A stretch of 34,579 bases of DNA from Candidatus Fonsibacter lacus (GTDB lineage Bacteria > Pseudomonadota > Gammaproteobacteria > Burkholderiales > Burkholderiaceae_C), in contig RFXW01000006.1 of the NCBI GenBank assembly GCA_009921245.1, positions 1 through 34,579 on the forward strand, read 5' to 3'. The notes under the pieces are model-generated. The model did no database searches. It worked only from the letters and a program-made list of their open reading frames with translations, and was not told the origin of the DNA. The position numbers and the translations under genes were made by a program. Shown one piece after another: positions 1-9,611 of the stretch; position 1 is the stretch's first letter; each line of letters begins with the position of its first letter.

Positions 1-990
1 CAGTGCATCGGCCGCTTGCAGATCACCGTCGGCGCTGCCGCTCAAGTAATGCGGAATGGCGTCGTCCACATCGGCGTCGGCCACGGCGCTGCTTAAGCTG
101 CCAGGGTTGGGTTCGGTTGGGTCTTTGGGGTCGCGATCCAAATCGAGGTCGATGCCATCAACCCAGGGACCCAGGGCACTACCGGCCATGACCATCTGGC
201 GTGCTTGGGCTTCGCGGCGGCCGTGCACCCACGCCCACAATGCCAACAACAGCAGCACCACCACCACGGCAGGAATCAGCGCCGGATGGTCTTTAACCTC
301 GCGCATCCAGGCTGGCCATTGCGCATAAGGATCTGGCTTGGCAATGGGTTCGGCTTGGGCCGCAACAGGCGGCGCGGCAACCGCAGGCATTTGCGCAAGC
401 TGGTTTTGAATTTTGTTTAAATCCAACAAGTTGCGTGTCATGGCCTCGGCCTGCAGGGCCTGCTGACGCGCGGCTTCGGCTTGCGCAATTTGACGCTCTT
501 CGGCTTGGGCTTGGCTGAGTTCAAGCCGATCGCCCTGCGGCGGCTGGGCCTGGCTGGCTTGGGCCGTTACGTTACCCTGATTGGCTTGGGCTGGGGGCGT
601 GGCGGCGTTGGCTCGAGCCGCCAAACGCTGGCGCCATGCGGCAAACCTCGCGTTGTGATCGGCCACCACTTGGGTTGCCTGCGCTGGGCTTTTGCTGAGC
701 ACCGCCGCCTCGCTGGGCAACGTAAGGCGGGCACCGGCATACACCAAATTGAGGTTGTTTTGTATAAAGGCCTTGGGATTGGCCTCGTACAGCGCAACCA
801 AGGTTTGGTTGAGCGTGGCGCTTGAGGGGCGAACCTGGCGGGCAATGGTGCCCAAAAATTCGTTTTGTCCCACCGTGACCACCTGCTGCGCCGAGGCCGT
901 GGTGGCAGCCACCGTAAACAGTGCGCTCAGCGCCCAAGCCAACCCGGCTTGGCGCCATGCACGGCAGATGTTGATTTGGTCAGCATGCAT
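1..990 (-). CDS. fimV: FimV/HubP-like pilus-assembly and polar hub protein, 5' part only
   Basis: The reading frame is open from an ATG at 990 to the left edge (330 residues) and has no stop, so the C-terminal part lies outside the window. An N-terminal hydrophobic segment ends in a signal-peptidase-like TTASA/QQ site. It is followed by a LysM-like FimV N-terminal domain whose hallmark is ALYEANPKAF, with LVYAGARLTLP after it. Next come an Ala/Gln-rich coiled-coil stretch, one transmembrane segment around residues 232-250, and the start of an acidic cytoplasmic region with the typical GIDLDLD motif. FimV proteins bind peptidoglycan, organise the cell pole and support type IV pili; in Pseudomonas FimV is also needed for cAMP production. 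An in-frame ATG at 1014 would add eight residues; neither start has a clear Shine-Dalgarno. The gene is last in the ABC ATPase-rlmB-fimV run. Confidence 0.82.
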   Translation of the reverse strand, partial: MHADQINICRAWRQAGLAWALSALFTVAATTASAQQVVTVGQNEFLGTIARQVRPSSATLNQTLVALYEANPKAFIQNNLNLVYAGARLTLPSEAAVLSKSPAQATQVVADHNARFAAWRQRLAARANAATPPAQANQGNVTAQASQAQPPQGDRLELSQAQAEERQIAQAEAARQQALQAEAMTRNLLDLNKIQNQLAQMPAVAAPPVAAQAEPIAKPDPYAQWPAWMREVKDHPALIPAVVVVLLLLALWAWVHGRREAQARQMVMAGSALGPWVDGIDLDLDRDPKDPTEPNPGSLSSAVADADVDDAIPHYLSGSADGDLQAADAL

Positions 991-1044
991 ACGAAATAAC
1001 CAAGTGGGAGCCATTGAGTTGGCTTAACTATAGACGAGTTCGTG

Positions 1045-1803
1045 TTACGTGACCAGTTTGACCCGTTGGCGCTGGCGAGCGGCCTCAAACAACACCACGC
1101 CAGCGGCAACCGAAACGTTAAGGCTTTCCACCGCCCCTGCCATGGGGATGGCGGCGAGTTGGTCGCAGCGCTGGCGCGTAAGGTGGCGCAAACCCTTGCC
1201 CTCAGCCCCCAATACCCAGGCCGTGGGGCCGGTGGCGTCGATGGCGGTGTACTCGGCGCTGGCGCCGTCGGCTGCGCCGATCACGGCAATGCCCTGGTCG
1301 CGCAGTTGCACCAGGGTGCGGGCCAGGTTGGTGACCATCAGGTAGGGCACGGTGTCGGCGGCGCCACTGGCCACTTTGGCCACCGTGGCGTTGATGCCCA
1401 CCGCGTGGTCTTTGGGGGCGATCACGGCGTGCGCACCCACCGCATCGGCCACCCGCAAGCAAGCGCCCAGATTATGCGGATCGGTGACACCATCGAGCAC
1501 CAGCAACAACGCCGGCGCGGAGGCATGGGCCAAGGCGTCTAGGGTTTGGTCTAGGTGCTGCGCCAGTTGCAAGCGCTCGGCCCGCGCCACCACCCCTTGG
1601 TGGCGGCTGGTGCCTGCGAGTTGGGTAAGGCGCTCGGCGCTGCAAGGCTCGGGCACAATACCGAGGTCGGTCGCCCGCTGCAACAAATGCTGCATGCGGG
1701 CGTCGCGCCTTTGCTCGTCTACATAGAGCGTATGTATGCTTTGCGCGGCCACACGCAAACGCGCGCCCACGGCATGGAATCCGAATAAGGTTTGGGCCGC
1801 CAT
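1045..1803 (-). CDS. rlmB: 23S rRNA (guanosine-2'-O-)-methyltransferase RlmB (TrmH/SpoU family)
   Basis: The protein has 252 residues, normal for RlmB, which methylates the 2'-OH of G2251 in the 23S rRNA peptidyl-transferase loop. The N-terminal 80 residues match the small L30e-like RNA-binding substrate domain ([11 protein letters not shown]). The SPOUT catalytic domain carries all three SpoU motifs. Motif 1 is [17 protein letters not shown] with Asn111 and Arg117. Motif 2 is VLGAEGKGL near residue 205. Motif 3 is the IPM...[10 protein letters not shown] loop that forms the SAM-binding knot. The start is 7 bases past the stop of the ABC ATPase gene, so the two are probably co-transcribed and coupled. 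The assignment within the TrmH family (RlmB rather than TrmH) rests on the N-terminal domain and length. Confidence 0.93.
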   Translation of the reverse strand: MAAQTLFGFHAVGARLRVAAQSIHTLYVDEQRRDARMQHLLQRATDLGIVPEPCSAERLTQLAGTSRHQGVVARAERLQLAQHLDQTLDALAHASAPALLLVLDGVTDPHNLGACLRVADAVGAHAVIAPKDHAVGINATVAKVASGAADTVPYLMVTNLARTLVQLRDQGIAVIGAADGASAEYTAIDATGPTAWVLGAEGKGLRHLTRQRCDQLAAIPMAGAVESLNVSVAAGVVLFEAARQRQRVKLVT

Positions 1804-1810
1804 GGCGACA

Positions 1811-2521
1811 TTATGCGACCGACAGCGCCTCCGTCACCTCGCCGGCGTGGACCTCAATACGTCGCTGACAACGCGCGGCCAGCGCCGTGTCGTGGGTGAC
1901 CAGCAACAACGTGGTGCCCAATTCCGCGTTGAGCTCCAGCATGAGTTGCAGCACCGCTTCGCCGGTGGCGGCGTCAAGGCTGCCGGTGGGCTCGTCGGCC
2001 AACAGCAACGCGGGTTTCACCACAAACGCACGCGCCAGTGCCACACGCTGCTGTTCGCCGCCCGAGAGCACGCGTGGCAGGTGGCGTAGACGCTGACCCA
2101 GCTGCACACGCTCCAGCATGTGCCGTGCCTGCTCCGCTGCGCCGGGTACACCGGCCAGCTCCAACGGCAGCATGACGTTTTCAAGCGCGCTCAGGTGGGG
2201 CAGCAATTGAAAGCTCTGAAACACAAAGCCCAGTGTGCGTGCGCGCCACGCCGCGCGCTGGTCTTCGTTCATGTCAACGATGGACTCACCGCCCACCCAC
2301 ACTTGACCGCTGGTGGGTGTATCCAAACCGCCCAACAACGACAGCAAGGTGCTTTTGCCTGAGCCCGATGCCCCCACAATGGCCACGGTTTGCCCGGCCC
2401 ACACCTCAAAGCTGGCGCGGCTTAGGATGGATAATGTGCCACTTGAGTCGGTGACTTGTTTACACAAATCCTGGCATCGCAGCAACGGCTGCGTTGGCTC
2501 CAGAGGGGGGGTTGAGTTCAT
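1811..2521 (-). CDS. ybbA: ABC transporter ATP-binding protein, LolD/YbbA type
   Basis: This 236-residue ATPase belongs to the MacB/LolD/FtsE class. Walker A is GASGSGKST (residues 50-58), the Q-loop follows in [14 protein letters not shown], the signature is LSGGEQQR, and Walker B with the D-loop is [12 protein letters not shown], followed by the switch His in LVTHD. The tesA-like gene is divergent and adjacent, the same neighbourhood that ybbA has in Escherichia coli, which is why I prefer YbbA to LolD. The large FtsX-like permease YbbP that normally follows ybbA is absent; rlmB lies directly downstream. The ATG is preceded by AAGGAG at a 13-base spacing and overlaps the tesA start on the other strand. 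Function is probably in energising an envelope permease encoded elsewhere. Confidence 0.82.
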   Translation of the reverse strand: MNSTPPLEPTQPLLRCQDLCKQVTDSSGTLSILSRASFEVWAGQTVAIVGASGSGKSTLLSLLGGLDTPTSGQVWVGGESIVDMNEDQRAAWRARTLGFVFQSFQLLPHLSALENVMLPLELAGVPGAAEQARHMLERVQLGQRLRHLPRVLSGGEQQRVALARAFVVKPALLLADEPTGSLDAATGEAVLQLMLELNAELGTTLLLVTHDTALAARCQRRIEVHAGEVTEALSVA

Positions 2522-3227
2522 GGTTTTGGGGTTGCTCCTTGGGCGCCGCGAGCCAGGTGGCGATGACCACTGGGGCTGGCGTTCATTACGTCTATGGCGT
2601 TACTGTAGCGTGTTGTGGATAGCCTTAAGTGCCACGCTGGCTTGCGCCTCGGCCACGCCTGCCACGGTATTGGTGGTGGGCGATTCGCTGAGCGCCGAAT
2701 ACGGCATTGCCAAAGATTCTGGCTGGGTTGCTTTGCTGCAGCAGCGCCTGCAACAACGCGGCATAGCGGCCAAGGTCATCAATGCCAGCATCAGCGGCGA
2801 CACCACCGCAGGCGGGCGCAGCCGATTGCCGCGCTTGTTGCAAGTGCACCAGCCCACGGTGGTGGTGATTGAGTTGGGCGGCAACGACGCCTTGCGTGGC
2901 TTGCCACTGCAGAGCACACGCGCCAACCTGAGCGCCATGACGCAAGCGGCACAAGCGCAAGGCGCGCGCGTGTTGCTGGTGGGTATGCAGGTGCCCCCCA
3001 ATTACGGCAAGCGCTACGCCGATGCATTCAGTCAAAGCTTTGGTACGGTGGCGCAGGCCACGCAAGCCGCGCTGGTGCCCTTTATGTTGGCTGGCGTGGC
3101 CGACCGCGACGACGCACTGGAATGGTTTCAGCCTGACCGCATCCACCCCTTGGCCAAGGCACACCCCAAAATTTTGGACAATCTTTGGCCAGCGTTGGCC
3201 CCTTTGCTGGGCGCGCATGCCAATTGA
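2520..3227 (+). CDS. tesA: TesA-like GDSL esterase (acyl-CoA thioesterase I / arylesterase / lysophospholipase)
   Basis: This is an SGNH hydrolase. Block I is GDSLSAEYG with nucleophile Ser56, block III is ELGGND, and block V is DRIHP with the catalytic Asp-x-x-His. TesA enzymes are exported to the periplasm and hydrolyse thioesters and esters of fatty acids. A hydrophobic stretch (VLWIALSATLACASA) ending in ASA/TP is the export signal. With the ATG at 2520 the protein has 235 residues and an unusually long n-region of about 30 residues, but the start has a G-rich Shine-Dalgarno. A GTG at 2610 would give about 205 residues, close to E. coli TesA (208), but a very short signal peptide and no ribosome site. 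The 3' end overlaps mnmH by 11 bases. Confidence 0.88.
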   Translation: MVLGLLLGRREPGGDDHWGWRSLRLWRYCSVLWIALSATLACASATPATVLVVGDSLSAEYGIAKDSGWVALLQQRLQQRGIAAKVINASISGDTTAGGRSRLPRLLQVHQPTVVVIELGGNDALRGLPLQSTRANLSAMTQAAQAQGARVLLVGMQVPPNYGKRYADAFSQSFGTVAQATQAALVPFMLAGVADRDDALEWFQPDRIHPLAKAHPKILDNLWPALAPLLGAHAN

Positions 3228-4290
3228 ACAGGTTGAGCCGGCGCAGGCGCTGGCCTTGCCCTTGCGATATCACGCGCTGATTGACGCGCGCTCGCCCGCC
3301 GAGTTTGCACTCGATGCTTTGCCAGGGGCAATCAATTGGCCGTCGCTCACCAACGCCCAACGCGAACAGGTGGGTACCCTGTATGTGCAGGTGGGTGCGT
3401 TTGAAGCCAAAAAACTGGGGGCCGCCTTGGTGGCACGCAACATTGCCATGCATCTGGAGCAACACGCAGCGGCGCTGCCCAAAGATTGGCAGCCGCTGGT
3501 GTACTGCTGGCGTGGCGGCAATCGCAGCGGGGCACTGGCCACGGTGCTTGGGGCCATTGGCTTTAAGGTGCACGTGCTGCATGGTGGCTACAAGGCGTTT
3601 CGGGGTTTGGTGCGCGAGCAACTGAGCACCCTGCCCTTGGGGCTGTCATGGCGGGTACTGGCTGGCCCCACTGGCGTGGGTAAAACGCATGTGTTGCATG
3701 CCTTGCAACAACAAGGCGCCCAGGTGCTTGATTTGGAGGGGTTGGCGCAACACCGCAGCTCGGTGCTGGGGCTGCTGCCCGGCACCACGCAGCCCAGTCA
3801 AAAAGCGTTTGAAACCCGGCTCTGGGATACGCTGCGCCAATTGGACAGACAACGCCCCGTTTTTGTAGAGGCCGAGAGCAAGCGCGTAGGCAACGTAACG
3901 GTACCCGAGTCCCTGATTGCGGCGATGCGGCAAGCCCCCTGCGTGCACCTTAACTTGCCCATGGTGCAAAGGGTGCAGCTGCTGATGCGCGACTACGCGC
4001 ATTTTGTACACGACGTGGCGCCGTTTTGCGAGCGATTGGAGGCGCTGGTCAGCCTATGCGGGCGGCAGCGTGTCACGCAATGGCAGCAAGCCGCGCGTAG
4101 CGGTGCGGTGGGCGAGGCCGTGCAAAGTTTGCTGGCGGAGCACTACGACCCGCGCTACCACGAGTCGATTGAGCGCAACTTTGCCCAGTCTGCGCGTGGC
4201 CCACACATGCAGGTCTTGGGCATCGAGCCCACGGCCATGCACCGCGCCGCGCACGAGGTTGTTGAATGGGCCAACAGCCTGGGCGCTTAA
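3217..4290 (+). CDS. mnmH: tRNA 2-selenouridine synthase MnmH (SelU, YbbB)
   Basis: The protein has 357 residues and two domains. The N-terminal rhodanese domain carries the catalytic cysteine in YCWRGGNRSG (Cys97). The C-terminal P-loop domain has the Walker A GPTGVGKT (residues 150-157) and ends in HEVVEWANSLGA. MnmH converts 2-thiouridine at the wobble position (34) of tRNAs for Lys, Glu and Gln to 2-selenouridine through a geranylated intermediate, using selenophosphate. The start ATG lies inside the tesA 3' end, so translation is probably coupled. The selenophosphate synthetase gene selD is not in the window, so whether the cell makes selenouridine or only the geranylated form cannot be told here. 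The stop overlaps that of convergent metC by 4 bases. Confidence 0.93.
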   Translation: MPIEQVEPAQALALPLRYHALIDARSPAEFALDALPGAINWPSLTNAQREQVGTLYVQVGAFEAKKLGAALVARNIAMHLEQHAAALPKDWQPLVYCWRGGNRSGALATVLGAIGFKVHVLHGGYKAFRGLVREQLSTLPLGLSWRVLAGPTGVGKTHVLHALQQQGAQVLDLEGLAQHRSSVLGLLPGTTQPSQKAFETRLWDTLRQLDRQRPVFVEAESKRVGNVTVPESLIAAMRQAPCVHLNLPMVQRVQLLMRDYAHFVHDVAPFCERLEALVSLCGRQRVTQWQQAARSGAVGEAVQSLLAEHYDPRYHESIERNFAQSARGPHMQVLGIEPTAMHRAAHEVVEWANSLGA

Positions 4291-5468
4291 AGGCGGGCCA
4301 AGGCTTGGGCCAAATCGGCTTGTAAATCGGCCGGGTCTTCAAGCCCGACACTGAAGCGCACCAAGCCGCCGCCATAGGGCCAGCCGTCGGTACGTAGGGC
4401 GGGCATGTTGTAAGGCGCGCAAAGACTTACTGGGCCAGCCCAGCTGTAACCCAATGCAAAGCGTTGCAGGTTGTTGCAAAAGGCGTCAATTTGAGCTTGC
4501 GACACATTGGGTTGAAACACCGCACTGAACAAACACGCGGCGCCTTGGCACAGCCGCGCCCAAGCTTCGTGCCCCGGCGAATCAGGCAGCGCCGGATGCA
4601 GCACGGTGGCAACCGCAGGCTGTTGTGCCATCCACTGAGCCAACGCGCGGGTGCTTTGATCTTGCGCCTGATAACGCAACACCATGGATGGCAAGCCACG
4701 CAGCACCGCCTCAACGTCGTTGGCACCCACCCCAAGCCCCAAGCGCTTGTGGGTTTGCAGCACCAATTCATGCAACTCAGGCGCCTGCACCGCCACCGAG
4801 CCCATCAGCATATCGGCGCCACCACTGGGGTATTTGGTGAGCGCGTGCACCGCCACGTCAACCTGCCAATCAAACGGCCGGTAAGCCACCCCCGCGCCCC
4901 AGGTGTGATCCAGGGCCGTCAGCACAGGGCGGGCGCGCCCACCATTGGCCTGCTGCACCACCTGCACCAACGCCGGCACATCGGGGAATTCCATGGAGAT
5001 CGACCCTGCGGCCTCCAACCACACCAGCCGGGTGTTGGGGCCAATGGCTTGCGCCAGGGAGTTGGGCTGTTGCGCATGGTAGGTGCCTACGCGCACACCC
5101 CAGCGGGTTAATTCGTCGCGCAGCAGCACGCGGTTAGGGTCGTACACATTGTGCGGGATCAGCACCTCGTCACCGGCTTGCAGCAACGCCATGTTGGTTA
5201 GTGCAATGGCGGCCAGACCGCTGGGCGCCAGCGTGACGTGCGCGGCGCCCTCAAGCGTGGCCAAGCGCTCCTCCAGCGTAAAGGTGGTGGGGGTGCCGTG
5301 CAGGCCATAGGTGTAGCCGGCTTTGCTGCGCCAGTCGCGGGCGCGCAATGCCTCGACGCTGGGAAATATGACCGTGGACGCCTTGTGCACCGCCGGCAAC
5401 ACCGCCGCAAAACCATCGGGCGGGCGGTAGGGGTGGTGGATCAGCTCGGTGCTTAGTCGCTCGGTCAT
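4287..5468 (-). CDS. metC: Cystathionine beta-lyase MetC (Cys/Met PLP-dependent family)
   Basis: The protein has 393 residues. The substrate and phosphate loop is GYTYGLHGTPTT (residues 51-62), the cofactor Asp is in LDHTWGAG (Asp187), and the Schiff-base lysine is Lys212 in HALTKYPSGGADM. GSISMEFPD corresponds to the MetC-type GSxTFEVPD. The enzyme cleaves cystathionine to homocysteine, ammonia and pyruvate in the cytoplasm, the penultimate step of methionine synthesis. The LHGTPTT motif separates it from MetB and MetZ. A strong AGGAGG lies six bases before the ATG. It is the last gene of the hfq-to-metC run, 15 bases after the phosphoribosyltransferase gene. Confidence 0.9.
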   Translation of the reverse strand: MTERLSTELIHHPYRPPDGFAAVLPAVHKASTVIFPSVEALRARDWRSKAGYTYGLHGTPTTFTLEERLATLEGAAHVTLAPSGLAAIALTNMALLQAGDEVLIPHNVYDPNRVLLRDELTRWGVRVGTYHAQQPNSLAQAIGPNTRLVWLEAAGSISMEFPDVPALVQVVQQANGGRARPVLTALDHTWGAGVAYRPFDWQVDVAVHALTKYPSGGADMLMGSVAVQAPELHELVLQTHKRLGLGVGANDVEAVLRGLPSMVLRYQAQDQSTRALAQWMAQQPAVATVLHPALPDSPGHEAWARLCQGAACLFSAVFQPNVSQAQIDAFCNNLQRFALGYSWAGPVSLCAPYNMPALRTDGWPYGGGLVRFSVGLEDPADLQADLAQALARL

Positions 5469-5483
5469 GTGGCCTCCTGGGTG

Positions 5484-6008
5484 TTACACCTTCCACTTCT
5501 CCAAAATATCTGCCGGTCGCATGGAATCATAGGGCTCAAAGGGCTGATGAATCCAAGGGTTGGTGGGCAGGTCTTCAACCGAGTAGTCGGGCGTAAAAGA
5601 CGAAACGCCTTTGGTCCAGATGACGGCGCTGCGCAATTCAGTAATCGGCGGATAGTTGTTGCGCAGTGTGTCGATGACCACCTTGAGGGTGTGGCCGGTA
5701 TCGGCCAAATCGTCGACCAGCAACACGCGCCCAGCGATTTCACCCTTGGGGGTGGTGATGTAGCGCGCCACATCCAACCTGCCCTGCACCGTGCCGGCAC
5801 CGGCGCGGTAGGAGCTGGTGGACATGATGGCCAAAGGGCAATCAAAAATACGCGACAGAATGTCGCCAGGGCGCATGCCACCGCGCGCAAGACACAAAAT
5901 GGTGTCAAAAGTCCACCCCGATTGGTGCACCTTGATGGCGAGTTTTTCGATCAGGCTGTGGTACTCATCGTAAGAAACGTAAAGGTGTTTGCCGTCTTCG
6001 GTGAGCAT
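5484..6008 (-). CDS. Purine-type phosphoribosyltransferase
   Basis: The chosen ATG at 6008 has an AGGAG at 8-base spacing and gives 174 residues, the size of xanthine/guanine/hypoxanthine phosphoribosyltransferases. The PRPP-binding loop is VLLVDDLADTGHTL (residues 95-108), with the Asp-Asp pair and the TGHT phosphate loop. ILCLARGGMRPGDILSR is the pyrophosphate loop region. Such enzymes salvage purine bases to nucleotides in the cytoplasm. It lies 29 bases downstream of purA, which fits a purine role. The exact base specificity cannot be read from the sequence. An in-frame extension upstream to 6236 overlaps the purA 3' end and has no family similarity, so I left it out. Confidence 0.85.
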   Translation of the reverse strand: MLTEDGKHLYVSYDEYHSLIEKLAIKVHQSGWTFDTILCLARGGMRPGDILSRIFDCPLAIMSTSSYRAGAGTVQGRLDVARYITTPKGEIAGRVLLVDDLADTGHTLKVVIDTLRNNYPPITELRSAVIWTKGVSSFTPDYSVEDLPTNPWIHQPFEPYDSMRPADILEKWKV

Positions 6009-6037
6009 AAAGGTGTCTCCTGTGTCGGGGCGGTTGG

Positions 6038-7435
<1,398 letters not shown>

Positions 7436-8602
7436 TCAGGAAGATAAAGGCTGCACCTGCCAGCCTTGAGGGGTTTGCACCAGCTCGCGGTCGCACACCA
7501 AGGCGTCTTGACCCAAGGCGTGACCCGGCAGTTCGCAAATAACCACATGCCCGGCCTGGCGCAGCGCTTCGATGGCCTGCGCAAGCTCGGCATGATCGTG
7601 CCACGGCGCGCGGATGGCGCGCGGGGCCTCGGCCTCGGGCAAAGCACGCGCCAGTTCTTTGATATCCAGACTGAACCCCACGGCCGGGCGTGAACGCCCA
7701 AACACAGCGCCCACTTCGTCGTAGCGGCCACCGCGTACCAGCTCGATCGGCTCGCCCGAGTCACGCAAACACCCCACCACCGCAAAGCGCAGCCCGGTGT
7801 AGTAGGCGTAGCCCCGCATGTCAGATAAATCAAAGCTCACCTGGGCGCCCTGTGCGCCGTTGGCCAGCGCTTGCAGGTCTTCCAGCGCTTGGGTAATTAA
7901 CGGCAACGACGGCAACTGGGTGCGGGCGCGCTCCAGCACCGTGATGTCGCCGTGCAAGCTGGGCAAGGCACGCAAGCCGTCGCGCACCGGTTGCGCCAGG
8001 GCAGCGGTGAGCGAGGCCAACTGCCCCACGTCTTTGCGTGCCAGGGCTTGGTGCACCGCTTGCGCCACGCTGGCGTCGATGGGCTGACCCTGCAACAGCG
8101 CGCGCACGATGCGTACATCGGCACAGTCCATGACCAGCGATGACACCCCCGCTTGCCGCAGCGCGTCGAGGGCAAGTTGTTGTATTTCGTGTTCGGCCTC
8201 ACGCCCAGCGTAACCATAGATCTCGGCACCAAACTGCAGTGGCTCGCGCGTGGCCTGCGCACGCGCTGCCCGGGCATGGGCCACCGGGCCGCAATAGCAC
8301 AGGCGCGTAACACCCGGCCGGTTCAGCAAGTGCGCGTCCACGCGTGCCACCTGAGGGGTGGTGTCGGCACGCAAGCCAAGGGTTCGGCCGCTGGTTTGGT
8401 CGACCAGCTTGAAGGTCATGAGGTTCAGCGCCTCACCGGTGCCGGTGAGCAGCGATTCGATGTGCTCAAGCAACGGCGGGGTAACCAGCTCGTAGCCATG
8501 GACCATGGCGCGGTCGAGCAGCTGACGCCTAAGGATTTCCACTTGCCGCGCTTGGGCAGGCAGCAAGTCGGCAATGTGATCGGGCAATACCCAGGCGGAC
8601 AT
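7436..8602 (-). CDS. hisZ: ATP phosphoribosyltransferase regulatory subunit HisZ
   Basis: The protein has 388 residues and resembles a class II histidyl-tRNA synthetase core without the anticodon domain, which is HisZ. Recognisable parts are [20 protein letters not shown] at the N-terminus, [16 protein letters not shown], a motif-2-like region [14 protein letters not shown], and the C-terminal [19 protein letters not shown]. HisZ has no aminoacylation activity; it assembles with the short HisG into the hetero-octameric ATP phosphoribosyltransferase, the first and feedback-controlled enzyme of histidine synthesis. hisG is not in the window. The start at 8602 was chosen by family length; an extension to 8683 is open but contains no expected sequence. 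No clear Shine-Dalgarno precedes it. Confidence 0.93.
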   Translation of the reverse strand: MSAWVLPDHIADLLPAQARQVEILRRQLLDRAMVHGYELVTPPLLEHIESLLTGTGEALNLMTFKLVDQTSGRTLGLRADTTPQVARVDAHLLNRPGVTRLCYCGPVAHARAARAQATREPLQFGAEIYGYAGREAEHEIQQLALDALRQAGVSSLVMDCADVRIVRALLQGQPIDASVAQAVHQALARKDVGQLASLTAALAQPVRDGLRALPSLHGDITVLERARTQLPSLPLITQALEDLQALANGAQGAQVSFDLSDMRGYAYYTGLRFAVVGCLRDSGEPIELVRGGRYDEVGAVFGRSRPAVGFSLDIKELARALPEAEAPRAIRAPWHDHAELAQAIEALRQAGHVVICELPGHALGQDALVCDRELVQTPQGWQVQPLSS

Positions 8603-8639
8603 AAAGGGCGGCTGTGTAACGACAAAACAGGCGGAAACA

Positions 8640-8690
8640 CGGATTCTATCCGCCCCGCCACAGGGCACAGCCGGGCGCGCCATGCGCGCC
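8640..8690 (-). other. Two short perfect hairpins in the hflC-hisZ spacer
   Basis: The 100-base spacer between hflC and hisZ has two perfect inverted repeats. One is GGCGCGC-CAT-GCGCGCC at 8674-8690, seven pairs with a three-base loop, 12 bases past the hflC stop. The other is CGGAT-TCT-ATCCG at 8640-8652. Neither is followed by a T-run on the minus strand, so they are not classical intrinsic terminators. They could be processing or mRNA-stability elements that separate hflKC from hisZ-purA expression. The symmetrical arms are visible; the role is inferred. Confidence 0.35.
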
Positions 8691-8702
8691 GACGGCCTTG
8701 CT

Positions 8703-9590
8703 TTACTTGGCGCCGGTACCGGCGCGCAACACGCGCATGAATTCGGATGATGCGTCCAACACCATCACATCGCCCTTGTTGTTAAAGGTACCTCGATACG
8801 CCTCTAGGCTGCGATAAAAGCGGGCAAAGGCCGGGTCACGATTGAACGCTTGGGCGTATACCTTGGCCGCTTCACCGTCACCCGCACCCTTGATGCGCTG
8901 GGCGTCGCGGTAAGCGTTAGCCAAAATCACCTCACGCTGGCGGTCGGCGTCGGCGCGAATTTTCTCGCCCTCGGCCAAGCCCGTGGCACGCAGCTCGTTG
9001 GCCACCCGTTTCCGCTCGGCCTCCATGCGGTCATACACCGAGTTGGTAATGGTTTCGGCGTAGTCAACCCGGCTGATACGCACATCGGTGACGTCCAAAC
9101 CCCAGGGCTTGTCGGCACTTTTAACCGCTTCAAGCACCGCTTGTTTGACGTCGGCCATTAGGGTCTCACGGGCCGAAGCCAGCAGCTGCGACACGGTGCG
9201 GCGGTTGACTTCTTCTTGAAACGCGTTGCGCACCACACGCTGCAATTGCAGTGTGCCCGCGCGCTCGTCCAAGCCCACGTTACGAATGTAGGCAGATGGG
9301 TCGGCAATGCGCCAGCGCACGTACCAGTCGATGACCACGCGCTGCTTTTCGGCAGTGAGCATGGGCTCGGTGTCGGCGCTGTCGAGCAGCAGCAAGCGTT
9401 TGTCTAAAAACCGGACGTTTTGGAACGGCGGGGGCAGCTTGAAGTTCAATCCAGGTTGGGTTTCGACTCGGCGAATTTCACCCAACTGATACACCACGCC
9501 AAACTGCCGCTGGTCCACCACAAACATGGTGGAGCTTGCCAGCACCAAAAGCAACAAAAGCGATGAAACAATCAATCCAATGCGATTCAT
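8703..9590 (-). CDS. hflC: HflC, SPFH-domain subunit of the HflKC membrane complex
   Basis: The protein has 295 residues: one N-terminal transmembrane helix (residues 4-24) with the rest periplasmic. The SPFH/band 7 domain starts at [16 protein letters not shown] and includes [38 protein letters not shown] is the family's coiled-coil entry. The C-terminus (FYRSLEAYR...[13 protein letters not shown]) matches HflC. HflC and HflK form a cage in the inner membrane that encloses the FtsH protease and limits its access to membrane substrates. An AAAGG precedes the ATG, and the gene begins 21 bases after hflK. Confidence 0.96.
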   Translation of the reverse strand: MNRIGLIVSSLLLLLVLASSTMFVVDQRQFGVVYQLGEIRRVETQPGLNFKLPPPFQNVRFLDKRLLLLDSADTEPMLTAEKQRVVIDWYVRWRIADPSAYIRNVGLDERAGTLQLQRVVRNAFQEEVNRRTVSQLLASARETLMADVKQAVLEAVKSADKPWGLDVTDVRISRVDYAETITNSVYDRMEAERKRVANELRATGLAEGEKIRADADRQREVILANAYRDAQRIKGAGDGEAAKVYAQAFNRDPAFARFYRSLEAYRGTFNNKGDVMVLDASSEFMRVLRAGTGAK

Positions 9591-9611
9591 GATTGGCCTT
9601 TAGATATCGGT

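Noticed and set aside
4464-5111. A 215-codon open frame on the plus strand
   Set aside because: It lies opposite metC, has no domain, and has the composition of an antisense frame.
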